This document shows positions 11,835 to 24,009 of a stretch of 64,000 nt of DNA, piece after piece. The stretch is from assembly GCA_037043455.1 (NCBI GenBank), contig JAWPHD010001267.1:275819-339818 (forward strand). The letters run 5' to 3'. Every line of letters starts with the position of its first letter. The first letter of the stretch is position 1. Origin of the DNA: Cyrtodaria siliqua. Its lineage: Eukaryota; Mollusca; Bivalvia; Adapedonta; Hiatellidae. Position numbers and translations under genes: made by a program. The notes beneath the pieces were generated by a model that ran no database searches, was not told the DNA's origin, and was given only the letters and a program-made list of their open reading frames with translations.

Positions 11835-12576
11835 GAGGTGGGCGTTCTTCCAGACCGCCTCAGATGTTGTACGATTATTCCACTGGAACGCTAAACATTA
11901 TTAGAGCTGAGCTTCGTACAAATGCATATGATTGTTCCACAGCTTCCGATGAGATAAATGGTTAGAGCGAGGTGGTGCACACACTGTCAGGTTTAAAGTT
12001 CTCCGGCCATGTTTTGTTTCATGAACATGTTTATGTTTATTTAAATCGAAATTAATACGCAACAATAGATATTTACAATACACACATTGCAATATCTGTG
12101 AAAAGCGAGAATAAGATTTTATTTGATGACGTAGAAAACTTTGAACAGGTAAATTAATCCACAGATAAATGTATTTCAGCTATACATTTCAGTTTTACCG
12201 CATTTCCCCGTGCAGTCACGCAGTGGTAAAAGTAGTATCTATGTCATACAAATAATACTTATTTTTACAAACAACTTAGTAGCGGTTTTCAATATGTGTT
12301 TCTCTCGGAGACTATCAATAAATGTTCATATGTTTAAGAATTAAATTGTCAACTGATAATACTACAAAAAGGGTGGCCATTCATCTTTCAGATGCGAACT
12401 CGCACCGTTCCAAAGATGTTGGTAGTCACCACCTGTGTATATCATACTGACTTACCTCTTACGTACCATTTACGGGGAATAAAGGGAGTTGTTCTTAAAA
12501 ATAAATCCAGTTTTAAATGTTATACTAACATAGTCTGACAGACAAGTCGTGTTTTTTGTAAGTAAAAGCGATAATT
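11835..12576. other. Gene-free stretch
   Basis: No recognised gene or repeat. Confidence 0.45.
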
Positions 12577-12832
12577 GTATAGTGGAACTGTTTGTACATC
12601 GTGCTGGTGTATAGTGGAACTGTTTGTACATCGTGCTGGAGTATAGTGGAACTGTTTGTACATCGTGCTGGTGTATAGTGGAACTGTTTGTACATCGTGC
12701 TGGTGTATAGTGGAACTGTTTGTACATCGTGCTGGTGTATAGTGGAACTGTTTGTACATCGTGCTGGTGTATAGTGGAACTGTTTGTACATCGTGCTGGT
12801 GTATAGCTGAACTGTTTGTACATCGTGCTGGT
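12577..12832. repeat. 32-bp minisatellite, 8 units
   Basis: Eight near-perfect copies of a 32-bp unit containing GTGGAACTGTTTGTACATCG. The last copy has a GCTGAA variant. Three overlapping minus-strand open frames (Met-Tyr-Lys-Gln-Phe type repeats) result from the absence of stops in the unit, not from selection for a protein. Confidence 0.93.
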
Positions 12833-14102
12833 TCCTCCTTTATTCTACTTCTAGAATAATAGATGGAGTTCACAAGAAAGTTGCGATTACCGAATATTTT
12901 GGATTCTTAATCTATTAACAATCATGAGGCATGTCTTACTTTCGCCACGTTTGAATGTGGCCAATACTGCCAGCCACCGGCGTGAATAGATGATCGTCAC
13001 TTTTGTATAACCGCTTTCATTTTGGCATTTCCGTCTGGCTCAAACTTCTTCATTCATCTGGAAGTAAATGTGGTAACATTACATATGTCAGAATCTGTGT
13101 TTAGACAGTTGTGGTTAGACTATGAGAAAAACAAAATGATTGAAGAGAACGTTCTAAAGAAGACTGATACAAATTAATAAAATTAATAAACCTAAAACAT
13201 ACGGAGTATGTGTGGCATGCTAGTATTTATAGTGTTACATGTTTATGACAATAGATCAACTCACATTTGCGCATACTAGTTTAAACTTTGTATTTATACT
13301 GAATCCATTTCGACTTCTCTTAGATATATACACTGTCATTGTGTATGTTGTCTGGTGACGACGCATGTGTACCTTTTGTCTGCACTCTTTGTGTATCTTT
13401 TTATTTTCGTTTTTAAAAAAATCGTTTTAATACTTCAATAACCTGACAATACTTTTGAAATACTTCCAATGGATACCTTTTTTTAAGACTTTAGATTGGA
13501 TGAATTTGAACAGCTTGAACACTTACTATCCACACGTCTTTATCTGTCGAATGACATACAGACGGCGATATACTCTCAATATTAAATAAAGTAACAAACA
13601 AGTTTAAACGGAAATCAGAGTTTCAAATGTAATAAACATATAACTGAAACCAACTTATCCGGGACATGTATGTTTATACGACAAACGTCAAAGATAGTTG
13701 TTATTTCGCCGCTTTAGACTAGAGCAACAGAGCTATGCCTCCCTGGCGTGTCTGATGGGCAACTTCATCCTTAATCTCATTTCTGTCTGAGGTATCTAAC
13801 CTAATATGATATATTAACGGGACGTAAAATCCCAGATTACGACACACATTGGTATACTAGTGTGTGTGTGCATGCTATCACAATTTTAAAACCAGTATCA
13901 GTTTAAACAAACCTTTTAACCCCCGCACCGAATTTTAACATTCGTGAAGAAAACCAGCGTCTTTACCATCACGGTGTGGGATCTTAAGAAGAGCAGACTT
14001 TATAGACGTCAACGTTTATTTAAATGAAATGGATGACACGTTTGAAACATTTGCTGCGGATTTAGTACCAATATCAGTTAAGTAGATGTGTCAACCGCAG
14101 AA
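12833..14102. other. Gene-free stretch
   Basis: AT-rich, no coding signature, no long repeat recognised. A short GT-rich patch lies near 13858. Confidence 0.45.
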
Positions 14103-14511
14103 GGTTAACATAGTTTGGCACTTACCCTCAGTGTGTAGGTTTAGGTTAACATAGTTTGGCACTTACCCTCATTGTGTAGGTTTAGGTTAACATAGTTTGG
14201 CACTTACCCTCATCATGTAGGTTTAGGTTAATATAGTTTGGCACTTACCCTCATCGTGTAGGTTTAGGTTAACATAGTTTGGCACTTACCCTCATCGTGT
14301 AGGTTTAGGTTAACATAGTTGGCACTTACCCTCATCGTGTAGGTTTAGGTTAACATAGTTTGGCACTTACCCTCATCGTGTAGGTTTAGGTTAACATAGT
14401 TTGGCACTTACCCTCATCGTGTAGGTTTAGGTTAACATAGTTTGGCACTTACCCTCATCGTGTAGGTTTAGGTTAACATAGTTTGGCACTTACCCTCATT
14501 GTGTAGGTTTA
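14103..14511. repeat. 41-bp minisatellite, 10 units
   Basis: Ten copies of a 41-bp unit (GGTTAACATAGTTTGGCACT then TACCCTCATCGTGTAGGTTTA), one carrying a single-base deletion. Variation is concentrated in the two bases before GTGTAGG (CATCG, CATTG, CAGTG). Each unit has an HpaI-type GTTAAC palindrome, lost in the unit that reads GTTAATATAG. Confidence 0.93.
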
Positions 14512-14916
14512 ACAGTAATACAATGTAGAAGGCGTTTAATAATCGGTGGTGTTATAACGTAGATGTAACAAAACATTCACAATAGTTTATGCCCCTGGAT
14601 GTTAATTTCAGGAATGAAATGAGTGCTAAGTAACATATAGTCAGCATAACTGGTCTTTGAAGTTGAACATACTCAAGATTGTTGTTTGTTTTTCGCTTAC
14701 ACATTTAAAGAACTTGCTGCTGTGTATCCGCGGTTTGGGGCTTCCTTCAAATGAAAATGACAATAAAGCAATATTCCGCAATTTCAGATTCCAACAAGAT
14801 CCCAGAAGTTTACGAAAGGATCGGTCCTGTATAAAAATGACACGCTCAGTGGTATAATCAAAGCGTATTCAACACACACTTTAATTAGTGAAAACTCAAA
14901 TTTGAGAAAAAGACTA
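14512..14916. other. Gene-free stretch
   Basis: A 66-codon open frame at 14657-14857 has no recognisable domain. Otherwise nothing. Confidence 0.4.
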
Positions 14917-15397
14917 TACTGAAAAGAAAAAGAAACGCATAATGGGTATTTCCGCTATATATTGTATGTTTAATATGCTACTTCTAATCAAATGGTACAA
15001 TGGTACAGGGCGACATTAGGCCTGTCCTTTCGGAAAGGAGGTTTAAACAGCACCGAACACACCAATGGTTACCCCTTTAAAGTTTCATTATCGACATAAT
15101 GCGCATTTGGTTCAAGCAGGTGAGCAAACTTAGGCTTTAAACGTTGCAATCTCTTAACATTAAACACAATACTGAAATGGTTTGACTTTTTCAAGCGAAA
15201 CTTCAACATTTATGAATTTCGTGTAACAAAGTATACTTTGATTAAAGGGTCTATTACATGACAGAGTTGTCGTTGTAGCCCATTTTTGTACAAAACACGT
15301 TGAGCTGTATCTGGAATATTACGTGGAATTAGGTGAATATAATAGTGTAGATAGAATAGGCAATTTTTTGATTATGCGTTTCTTTTTCCTTTCAGTA
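14917..15397. mobile_element. MITE family A, copy 2
   Basis: A 481-bp copy of the element at 5041-5518, same orientation, with TIR ends TACTGAAAAG at the left and CCTTTCAGTA at the right, again flanked by TA. Internal sequence (GGTTTAAAC.GCACCGAACAC, ACCAATGGTTACCCCTTTA) is highly similar between copies. Confidence 0.9.
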
Positions 15398-16059
15398 TAT
15401 TAAAAATGTTATTTACAAAATACGATAATACCGTGCGTAATAAATAACAAGAAAAGTCATAGTATACAATATATACTATGACGACGAGCGGCAATAAGAA
15501 TGAAAATTATAGAATATATTTGTTTTAATTCATTGCATTGGAATTAGAGCATCATGTGTGGTTTGTTTGTGTAAAATTAATAGCGAGTTCTATTTGGTGT
15601 AGGAACAAAATGGAAAAGCGAAATAAAGATTGAAAGTTTTTTATTTGAAACTAAACTAAATTTAAGTGCTTTGCTATAACCAAGAAAGTGCTATATTCGC
15701 TATTTTTATATTAAGCAAAGACTGGAGGAGCTGGACAAAAAGGACCGTCGTTAAAACCGACAATTCGCTATAGGTGATTTCGGCTATAAATATGTATTCC
15801 GGCTATATTATATATTCTTTTGACTATAAATAATGTTTTTAAAGCACAATTATATAACAAGAAATCCGTGGATTCACATGTCTCGCCTTACGGGGGCTGG
15901 ACTTAAAAATAAAAAGGTCAATGATGCTTAAATGAAAGTTTGTAAACATTTTAATAAATAAAAACAATCGAGTTTGCCGTTTGCTGAGATGACATTTAAG
16001 TGCATTTGTTTTAAAAACAAAATGCCATTCTATTAAAAACAAGAGGCACAAGAAGGCCT
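15398..16059. other. Gene-free stretch
   Basis: AT-rich; no recognisable gene. Confidence 0.45.
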
Positions 16060-17160
16060 GTGGATGCTCTACTGGCTAAAACGAATCTTATATCAAGGGT
16101 TGTCGACATAAAATTCCCATCAGTAGTTTTTTTAAAACATTGCAAAAACAACAGAGATAGGATGGCCCTAGATCGCTCACCTGGTAATCATGGGCAATAA
16201 GTCTGCTGTGTCTAGTCTGGCATGGGCATTTTTTAATTTGTCCCACTTTCTTCTATAAATGAAATTTCATAAAAATGTGGGGTGGGGGGTGGGTGGAGGG
16301 GGGCGGGAGTTATATTAACATTCTCAACAAATATGGTAAATATATGATAAAAAATGAAGTAACTAAAGATTTAACAAAGGAAAATACAATTTAGCATTTT
16401 TCAACAAATCAAGGGCCATAACCTGTCCTTACTAACTAGATCAAGCTGGTTTTCGAACTTGTCCTAGATTTCATTGATATACCATGCTTTGCACAACAAG
16501 ACATTATACTGAGGCTTCCTGCCAAATTTTATAGAAATCCAACAAGCCGTTTAGGAGGAGTAGCGCCGACAAGAAATTTAAAGTAAAAATGTCAATGTGC
16601 GATAACTCCGTCATAAATCAGCAAACTGGAACAAAAGCGCGATATGCACAACTAGACATCTACCGATACGTCCTGCCACGTTTCGTTGAAATCCAAAAAG
16701 GCGTTTAGGAGGAGTAACGCCGACAAGAAATTTAAAAAAAAATGTCCAGGGGCCGTAACTCCATCAAAAATCAACGAACCGGGAAAAAAAATGCAATAGG
16801 CACAGCAATGCTTCCTGCTAACACGGCGTTAACACCAAAAAAAATAATTTAAAAAATAATAATGAAATAAAAAAAAAGTTTGTTTTTTTTGTTTTTTTTT
16901 ATATATATATACTACTAATAAAAGGCAAAACATCTGGTAAAGTTTGGTAAAGATCAGATGAAAAATGAAAGCCCTATTGTATTAACGAGGCAAAATATAG
17001 CATTGTTTTCGAACTTTTGCGAGCTTTCATTGATATTAACAATCTGGTAAAGTTTGGTAAAGATCGGATGAAAAATGAAGGCCTTTGGCCAGTAGAGCTA
17101 AAAATCATCAGCTCCAAAAAGTAGGTCAAGGTCATAGATGAAATCCAGGCATCCAAAAAA
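16060..17160. repeat. Old dispersed repeat with internal duplications
   Basis: Recurring blocks TTAGGAGGAGTAGCGCCGAC at about 16551 and TTAGGAGGAGTAACGCCGAC at 16705 (154-bp spacing), and GGTAAAGTTTGGTAAAGATC at about 16937 and 17045 (roughly 110-bp spacing). Phrases such as GATAACTCC and ATGAAAAATGAA recur. This resembles the mosaic, non-coding dispersed repeats common in molluscan genomes. A G-rich run (16279-16308) and A-rich and T-rich runs (about 16830-16910) interrupt it. Confidence 0.6.
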
Positions 17161-17296
17161 AAGATGCACTACCTAAGACACAACTATGTCAAAATAGAAT
17201 ATGTTTTCTTCCAAAGATTAAGCTATAAATTAGGTTTAAAACATCTAGTGCATAATTCTAGTTCATGAGAAAGTGATGTAAATGTAACAATTAAAG

Positions 17297-17878
17297 TTAT
17301 CTGCCCTTTGCTTGGATGGTGAAGGTCACATCCACATTTGCTTTGTCACGTTGCAATGTACCACTCAAGATACTAGACAAGAGCTGCATTGTTTCAGAAA
17401 TTTCATCTGCACTTTTTGTCACATTCTCCTGACTACTGACTTTTCCTATTGTTACTGTTTCAGCTGCGTCTGTGGTGGCATGTCCAAATTGTAACGTTTT
17501 CTTAGACTTTAATGTTCTGATTGGTGAACATTCTTGCACGCACATGCTTAGTCCTTGTTGAATTTTAACAGGAGTCACAATAACATCGTCCAAAATAGAA
17601 TCGGCCATGAAGTCGTTGATTTTTACTGGCGATTACGACAATTTCGTTGCCGTGTATATCTTTGTCAAGGAAGAGTGACTACTAGGTGATGTCGTTAACC
17701 TTGCTTTGACAATAGGGGATTTTGAATATATGATTGGCCGTTTAAACCGTATAGGTGTAGATCTTATACAAGGCCGTTTATAGTTTTTAGTTGGAGATAC
17801 TACATTTACTATTTTGGATCGGTTCCGGCCTTTCCTACCATACAACGTTAGGGAAGTTTTCTTCCTATATCTCGGCAT
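17297..17878 (-). pseudogene. Unrecognised small basic protein gene with an in-frame stop
   Basis: Read on the minus strand, two open frames lie in the same reading frame. Residues from 17878 to 17633 start MPRYRKKTSLTLYGRKGR and are Lys/Arg rich with SP/TP dipeptides. After one TAA, the frame continues through SPVKINDF into a 103-aa acidic, Ser/Thr-rich segment ending at 17297. The shared frame suggests a single gene interrupted by one nonsense mutation. The basic N-terminus resembles that of the equally broken gene at 25961-26895 (MAKRKTNLNLCRRRKR), so both may belong to one dispersed gene family. No domain is recognised and no function is assigned. Confidence 0.45.
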
Positions 17879-17959
17879 TGTTACAGTTTCTCTGAAAAAT
17901 ATTATTAGATACTTTGGATCAGCTTTTGTTCTTTATTTTAACATAGTAGAGTCAGGAAT

Positions 17960-18536
17960 GCATTTTTTCGTCCAATTACTTGGCCTCATCAGGGAACCAA
18001 AATTGCATAAAGTTACAGTCATGTGCCAAAATCTGCATAAACCTGTTTTTTTCGGCCATAAATGCCTCCCCAAAACTTCATGAAGGAAAATAAGACTGAT
18101 TATGTATTTTCTATACGAATTCCACGCTTAAACCATGTATAAACAATGTATTTTCTTTTAAAATGCGAAAAAAAGGCACGGCAAGGACAGATTCAACTTT
18201 GTAAACAAAGACATTCTCAAACTGTACATGGAATGACTTTTTAAATCCGCTAGCTAGGACATTGAAATAAAAAACCGAGTGAATCGGAGATACAGTAGCC
18301 CCTTATTAACACAATCATTTAACAAATAAATCATATGATATGCGCCTACCTGTCAAAATTGCTTCCGACAATAACGAAAATCATCCAAAAATCGCCATTT
18401 TGTCACATCAGAAACATTTTCTCCACTTAAAGCTCGTCATGAGCAGGTTTACGTCCTCCCCCTGTATATGTGTATATCAAAATGAACGAGCTGTATTTAT
18501 TTCCCTTGTATACATTAAATAGTTGAATGCTGGCAT
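17960..18536. other. Gene-free stretch upstream of the LINE
   Basis: No recognised coding sequence. The boundary where the truncated LINE begins must lie near 18.5 kb. Confidence 0.4.
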
Positions 18537-20426
18537 TTGTACATTCATCCAAGATTTTCCCAAGATATTGGTCATGTTAATAAAAATGGAATAGACTTTT
18601 TAGATTTGTGTAAGCAAACTGGTCTACGAATTTTAAATGGACGGATAGGTAACGATGCAGGAATAGGAAAGTACACATTTGTAGGTCATAGAGGATGTAG
18701 TCTTGTTGATTATATTGTTGTTTCCGAGTCTTTATATCCATATTTTACGGATTTTGATGTACACGATCCTAACCCTTTGTCGGACCATTGTTTAATTGAG
18801 TGTGTTTTTGAAAATAAAATCAGCTCCGAAAACCAATCCACGAATGAAAATGATGATTATGTAATTTTGGATAAAAAGTATGTTTGGAATAGCGACCGAA
18901 AACACGATTATGTAAATGCTCTAAATAGTGATGTTTTTATAGCAGAACTAAACATTTTAACTCAAAATACTGATTTATGTTCCAACATGCATGATATTGA
19001 AAATAATTTACACTTATTTTCAGACATTATGAACAACATTACTGATCCTTTGTTTAAAAAGAAAATACCAAATGGAAAAGTTAAAGGGAATACACAGTCG
19101 GTTAAAAATGAGTGGTTTAATGAATCTTGTCTTGAAAAACGAAATAGATTTCATTATTGTTTAAATAAATTTAGTAATGCTAAAACTGATGAAAATAGAG
19201 CTATATTAGTTAAATCTCGTTCTGAATACAAATCACTGATGCAAAAATGTCGTAGAAAACATATCAATGAACAAACTAGAATGTTAGACTCCTACAGAAA
19301 TAAAAATGCAAAATTATACTGGAACATGTTAAAGGAAGCTTCTCATGTAAAGAGCCCAAATATAACTCTGTCTTCATTTGAACACTATTTTAAATCTGTT
19401 AACAATCCGGATGATCACTTCTTCAATCCGGATGATGATGTACTTTATTTTAATGAACGATTTGTTGATGGTGAATTTCAAACTATGTTCGATGAATTAG
19501 ATGAGAATATCAGAAATGATGAAATAGTAAAGGCGGTTAACCAACTTAAAACTGGCAAGAGCCCCGGACCTGACTATTTGTTAAACGAGTATTTTATTAA
19601 TGGCATGGATATTTTATTACCATATGTGTCAGCTTTATTCAATAATATTTTAAAAACAGGTATATTCCCGGAGTCTTGGTCGGAAGGTTTTATAATCCCA
19701 CTACATAAAAAGGGTTCTATTAATAGTACTGATAACTATAGAGGGATTACCTTATTGAGTATTTTAGGCAAGTTATTTACTCGCGTTTTAAATAATAGAT
19801 TAAACAATTGGGCAGAATGTTACAACGTATATATTGAGGCACAAGCAGGATTTAGAAGTGGCATGAGCACAACTGATAATATTTTTGTTTTACATGGTTT
19901 AATTACACACATGATTAATGTAGGAAAGAAAATGTACTGCAGTTTTATAGATTTTAGCAAAGCTTTTGATTATGTAGAAAGAAATAGCCTATGGTCCAAA
20001 CTAATAAAACTAGGTATAAGAGGTAAAATGTTAACTGTTATCAGAAGCATTTACGAAAGCTTAAAGTCACGAGTCAAATATAATAACATGTTAAGTAACG
20101 AATTTTCATGTATGCTCGGTGTGCGTCAAGGAGAATGTTTGTCCCCGTTTCTTTTTGCTATGTTTTTAAATGATATAGAAGAACATTTTATGTTAAATGG
20201 ATTTGATGGCGTTGATATGTATAAGACGAAAATTTTCATTTTGCTTTACGCTGATGATATAGTTATTTTTTCTGAAACACCTGAAGGTCTTCAAAAGGGT
20301 CTTGATATATTATGTGATTATTGTCAGAGATGGAAACTAAAAGTTAATGTTAATAAAACCAAAGCAATTATTTTTAGAAAAGCGGGAATGTTACCCAGAA
20401 ATTTAAATTTTGTTTTAATGGTGTGA
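18537..20426 (+). pseudogene. LINE ORF2 part 1: endonuclease C-terminus and reverse transcriptase
   Basis: 629 codons. Residues 1-90 are the end of an APE endonuclease, with LVDYIVVSE and the catalytic-region motif SDHCLI (S82-D83-H84). The reverse transcriptase follows: KTGKSPGPD, then NYRGITLLS, FIDFSKAFD (catalytic Asp 472), GVRQGECLSPFLF and YADDIVIF (Y571-A-D-D574). All catalytic aspartates are present. The frame is lost in the segment after residue 620, where the thumb should continue, so this copy cannot make a full-length protein from one frame. The first Met is internal; real sequence is truncated upstream rather than initiated here. Confidence 0.92.
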
Positions 20427-20479
20427 ATCTAGAAATAGTCGAAACGTTTTCATACCTTGGCATAGTTTTTTTCACAAGG

Positions 20480-21146
20480 TGGATCTTTTAGCGAAACACA
20501 AATTACCTTAGCTGGTAAAGCACAGAAGGCTATTTTTAAACTAAGCAAACTTTTGATGAAATTTTCAGATATTTCGATTAAAAATAGATTGGAGCTTTTT
20601 GACAAACTTATTTTACCTATATTAACCTATTCTTGTGAAGTTTGGGGCTTTCATAATTCTCAGAATATTGAACGTATTCATACATTATATTGTGAACATA
20701 TTTTACGAATTAAACGTTCTACCCAAAATGATTTTGTGTACGGTGTCCTGGGTAGATTTATGACAAGCATTAGATATTATAGAATAATCAAGTATTTGTT
20801 TAAAATTGTACAAAGGAAAGATACTAAGTATTGTAAATGTGTATATAACATGTTAATGCGTGATAGTGAACAATACCCAAATAAAGTGTCATGGGTTACT
20901 CTCGTCCATAAGCTGTTGTCCTCAATTGGTTTTCATTATGTATGGCTCGCTCAGGGTGTAGGAAATGTTGAAACTTTCCTTTATACTTTTAAGCAACGCC
21001 GTTATGATAATGATTTTCAGCTTTGGCATGAACGTGTAGAAAATTCATCCAGAGCGTTATTTTTCAGAGAAATAGTATCTTTTAACTACCAGTTCTTTCT
21101 TCAATGTGTAAATATTCCAAAATTTAGAATTGCAATGACTGATTAA
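20480..21146 (+). pseudogene. LINE ORF2 part 2: thumb and linker
   Basis: After a frameshift the LINE reading resumes (ETQITLAGKAQKAIFKLSK) and includes LFDKLILPILTYSCEVWG, typical of LINE thumb/connection regions, and RIKRSTQNDFVYGVLGR. It stops at 21144-21146 (IAMTD then TAA). It carries no catalytic motif of its own. Confidence 0.85.
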
Positions 21147-21147
21147 T

Positions 21148-21439
21148 TGTTTCATCGCATAGTCTAAAAATTGAATCAGGTAGATGGCACAGACCACATA
21201 GTATTCCCCGTGACGAAAAAAAATGTATTACGTGTAGTAAGCTTGAAGATGAGTATCATTTTATTTTAGAATGTTCTTTATTTAAAGAAAAACGTAAACT
21301 ACTCATAAAAAGGTATTTCTGGACAAGACCAAGTATGTTTAAGCTAAAACAGCTATTTAGTAGCGAAAATGAAAATGTCATCAGAAATTTAAGTGTGTAT
21401 ATCTTCAAATGTTTTGAAGTAAAGAAACAGATTATTTAA
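21148..21439 (+). pseudogene. LINE ORF2 part 3: C-terminal Cys-rich end
   Basis: In another frame, beginning SSHSLKIESGRWHRPHSIPR, the LINE C-terminus continues with CITCSKLEDEYHFILEC, a CxxC..H..C zinc-knuckle-like module, and stops at TAA 21437-21439. This piece is too split to be found as a long open frame. The stop upstream plus the frame change mean another indel. Confidence 0.8.
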
Positions 21440-22185
21440 CCATATAATGAAAATCTTCTTAATCCATATTTGACATCCAATTAATGTAACTTTGTTTTAT
21501 ATATCATATATGCATGTTATTTAAGTCGTATATAATTGTAAATATGTAGGTAATTACATTTCCAACTTTAAAGTGTTATAACTACAGTTGTTTTTATATT
21601 AAACTTATTTTGAATGGTGTCATTAGTTTGCAAATATAGCTAACATAAATACTATTTACAGCCGTTAATTACCCATGCGGTGCCGTACGGATGCAGTGAG
21701 CGCGCTAGGTATGGACAGACCAAATAACCAATTCTGCTACATTTGTGGGGCACTACCACCTTGGGATTGTTATATTAATTATGTTCGAAATGTTTGCAAT
21801 ACGTTGTAACATCACAACAGTATCACCTTCTCCGTTATTTCTATTAATTAGGAATACAAATAATATAATATATTTATAGCAGAAAAATGTTAAAGATGAA
21901 ATTTGTCCTAAATCAACAAATCCGTTGTTGATATGTTTTTAATTATTAAATATCATTATAAATAAGATGTTCACTATGCTATTGATGTATGTTTAGTGAA
22001 AATATGTTTTTAAAGATAAAACCGAAAAGGCGAACAGGCATTGCTAAAAAATCGAAAAAAATCTAAGGGGAAAAACTCTTGCACGAATTACTGGAAATGA
22101 CGTCATTGGGAACAAACTATTTTTTGTTTACATTGGGACTGAACGCAAAACAGTATACCTTGTGTGAAACTGTGACAATTAAGCG
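21440..22185. other. LINE 3' flank, gene-free
   Basis: AT-rich; the LINE 3' untranslated region presumably occupies its start. Nothing else recognised. Confidence 0.4.
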
Positions 22186-22326
22186 ATGTCAGAGGAAATG
22201 CCCGTGATACAACGGTTACACCATGTGCAACCTTTAGGTTTGGAGCCAGAATACGTGTCTGAGGACGAAAATACATCGGATTCATCAACTGATGATGAAG
22301 TCGTACGCGGTGCAGGTGCAAATTGA
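22186..22326 (+). CDS. Small acidic ORF, possible first exon
   Basis: A 46-codon frame starting MSEEMPVIQRLHHVQPLGLE, followed by an acidic Ser-rich stretch (SEDENTSDSSTDDE). It resembles the N-terminal leader of P2RX7-C-terminal-domain-like proteins that are abundant in invertebrates, but no zinc-binding core follows within the window. Several GTGCAG-type sites near the end could be splice donors. It may equally be chance. Confidence 0.28.
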   Translation: MSEEMPVIQRLHHVQPLGLEPEYVSEDENTSDSSTDDEVVRGAGAN

Positions 22327-23643
22327 GAGCTTGTAAAGACTATCGTGTCATGTCATTCGTTACGTTCAGTGGTTCATTACACTATTCACTAATCTAACAA
22401 AATAGCGTATTTATACACTTACAGCAACAACAAACAAAAAAACAACGTAAACATTGTTTTCATCGAAATCTGACAGTAAGTCACCCGCAACACTGCACTA
22501 TCTTGGTACATACACAATAACCGCGAAATGTAGTATATTCCGAATGAATGGACCTGGTCTATACCTATACATTAATACATGGATATATGTATGTGACTCT
22601 ATGGTAATACGAGCGTCAGATTTTTTTGGCCGATAAGTAGACATGGAACAAATATATTTATTAGATATTATCCATAATTGATAAAAAAAATGAATAAAAA
22701 CAATAATAAATGAAACAGCATATAAATTCGGCGCCATAATTTCTATAGTATTATATATTTGCCATAAGTCGCCATCAACACCAAACACTCTAGAAGCGGT
22801 GTTTGCAATATGACACGCTCTCTAGTTTCCAATACAGACTAATAAAATATTGCGGTGCACTATTGAAGTGCAGCCTAATTTGGGTACATACGTCGGTATA
22901 TCACAAAAGCGCGCACCATTTAGGGAAACCTAGTTTTATGATATATTTCCTGTTTATTGCAATTACTTGAGCGGTGTAATACCGCCGAGGGCAGACGCGT
23001 GTTGCACAATACAGATATATCACATGATATTTGTCGCGCATAAAGAGAGAAAAATACTATGATTTAAATAATATAGCCAAATGTATTATGAGAACGATAT
23101 AGACAGTTAGTAAGTATACTTACTCATGTATACTTACTCCTGATATACAGATCGAAAACAGACCAAATATATCAAATTACCATAATATAAAGTATATTAT
23201 TCTATTATACTTGTTTTACTTATTGCACGAGCTAAGAGGCGTTATTGTTGTTGCTTTGCCATAAAAAATTACTGAATTAATATAAAAGCTAGTAATATTA
23301 TTCATTTTCTGCCTTGTAATAAATATCCATGAAACATTTTGTATTTTTTTTTAAATCCATTAGACCTATATATGTTGATAATATATATCTATAACACTAT
23401 TGGCAGAAGAGGGTGTATAATTAAAATTATTAAAATTAAAATTTGGAAACAAAGACACAGTGTTTATTTCACCGGATTCATTTAAATGTATATTCTGAAC
23501 GTTCTTAGCAATCTTTTAAAAAAAGACGGCTACATAATATTAGCGCCGTCAACTCTTCATTGATTCACGTAAAGACGCATGCTTCTAATTCAACAGCTAA
23601 ACATTCACGGTGTATATAAAGATCTAAGACTATACACCTTTCT
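22327..23643. other. Gene-free stretch
   Basis: AT-rich. Contains short palindromic runs (AGTAAGTATACTTACT near 23110-23125). No gene recognised. Confidence 0.4.
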
Positions 23644-23979
23644 TCATTTTATCATACGTATACCCGATGAGGTGCTAAGATAATTGAACATAAATTTCAA
23701 TCTTACTTCATGTATGAATTTCTTCAACGCCGGTCGAATAGGCGAATACAACTTGCTTGGAGACGGCGGGGTTATGCACTTCTCAATGTTTGCTACAAAC
23801 TCGCGCGTCTTTCGTAGGTTCCCACTTTCTCGACGAGTCGGGCGATTTTCTTCGGTAACGTCTACCCACACTTCAAATCTTAATATATCATTATCTCGAT
23901 TAGGGAAACGAAAAAAACTTAGGTTATTATCTTGTCCTTCTTTATGCAAACTTTTTCACCCAGCAACAACACACGGCAT
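23644..23979 (-). pseudogene. THAP-type zinc-finger N-terminus with a nonsense codon
   Basis: Reading the minus strand from 23979 gives MPCVVAG, then TGA, then KSLHKEGQDNNLSFFRFPNR and a Trp-containing segment (RFEVWVDVTEENRP). This matches the start of THAP domains, in which MPxxCVVAGC is followed by FFRFP; the TGA falls where the second zinc-ligand Cys would be (one base from a Cys codon). The later His ligand region is not clear. Most likely a dead THAP domain, perhaps transposon-derived. Confidence 0.45.
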
Positions 23980-24009
23980 TTTTAACAAGTACCATAAAAC
24001 GTATACATA

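Larger units (their letters stand above)
18537..21439 (+). mobile_element. 5'-truncated APE-type non-LTR retrotransposon (LINE), degenerate
   Basis: Three consecutive reading-frame pieces make one ORF2: C-terminal part of an APE endonuclease, reverse transcriptase, a long linker, and a C-terminal Cys-rich EDEYHFILEC module. At least two frameshifts occur near 20.43-20.50 kb and a third disruption near 21.14 kb. The N-terminal half of the endonuclease and ORF1 are missing, as usual for target-primed integrations. The protein resembles the jockey/CR1-type LINEs common in molluscs; the exact clade is not settled here. No poly-A tail is evident and the 3' UTR limit is unknown. Confidence 0.9.

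Noticed and set aside
12470..12873. Three overlapping minus-strand 88-117-aa ORFs
   Set aside because: They translate the 32-bp minisatellite in three frames.
23950..23960. Selenocysteine codon in the THAP-like frame
   Set aside because: A simple nonsense mutation of a Cys codon is more economical; no selenocysteine insertion element was recognised downstream.
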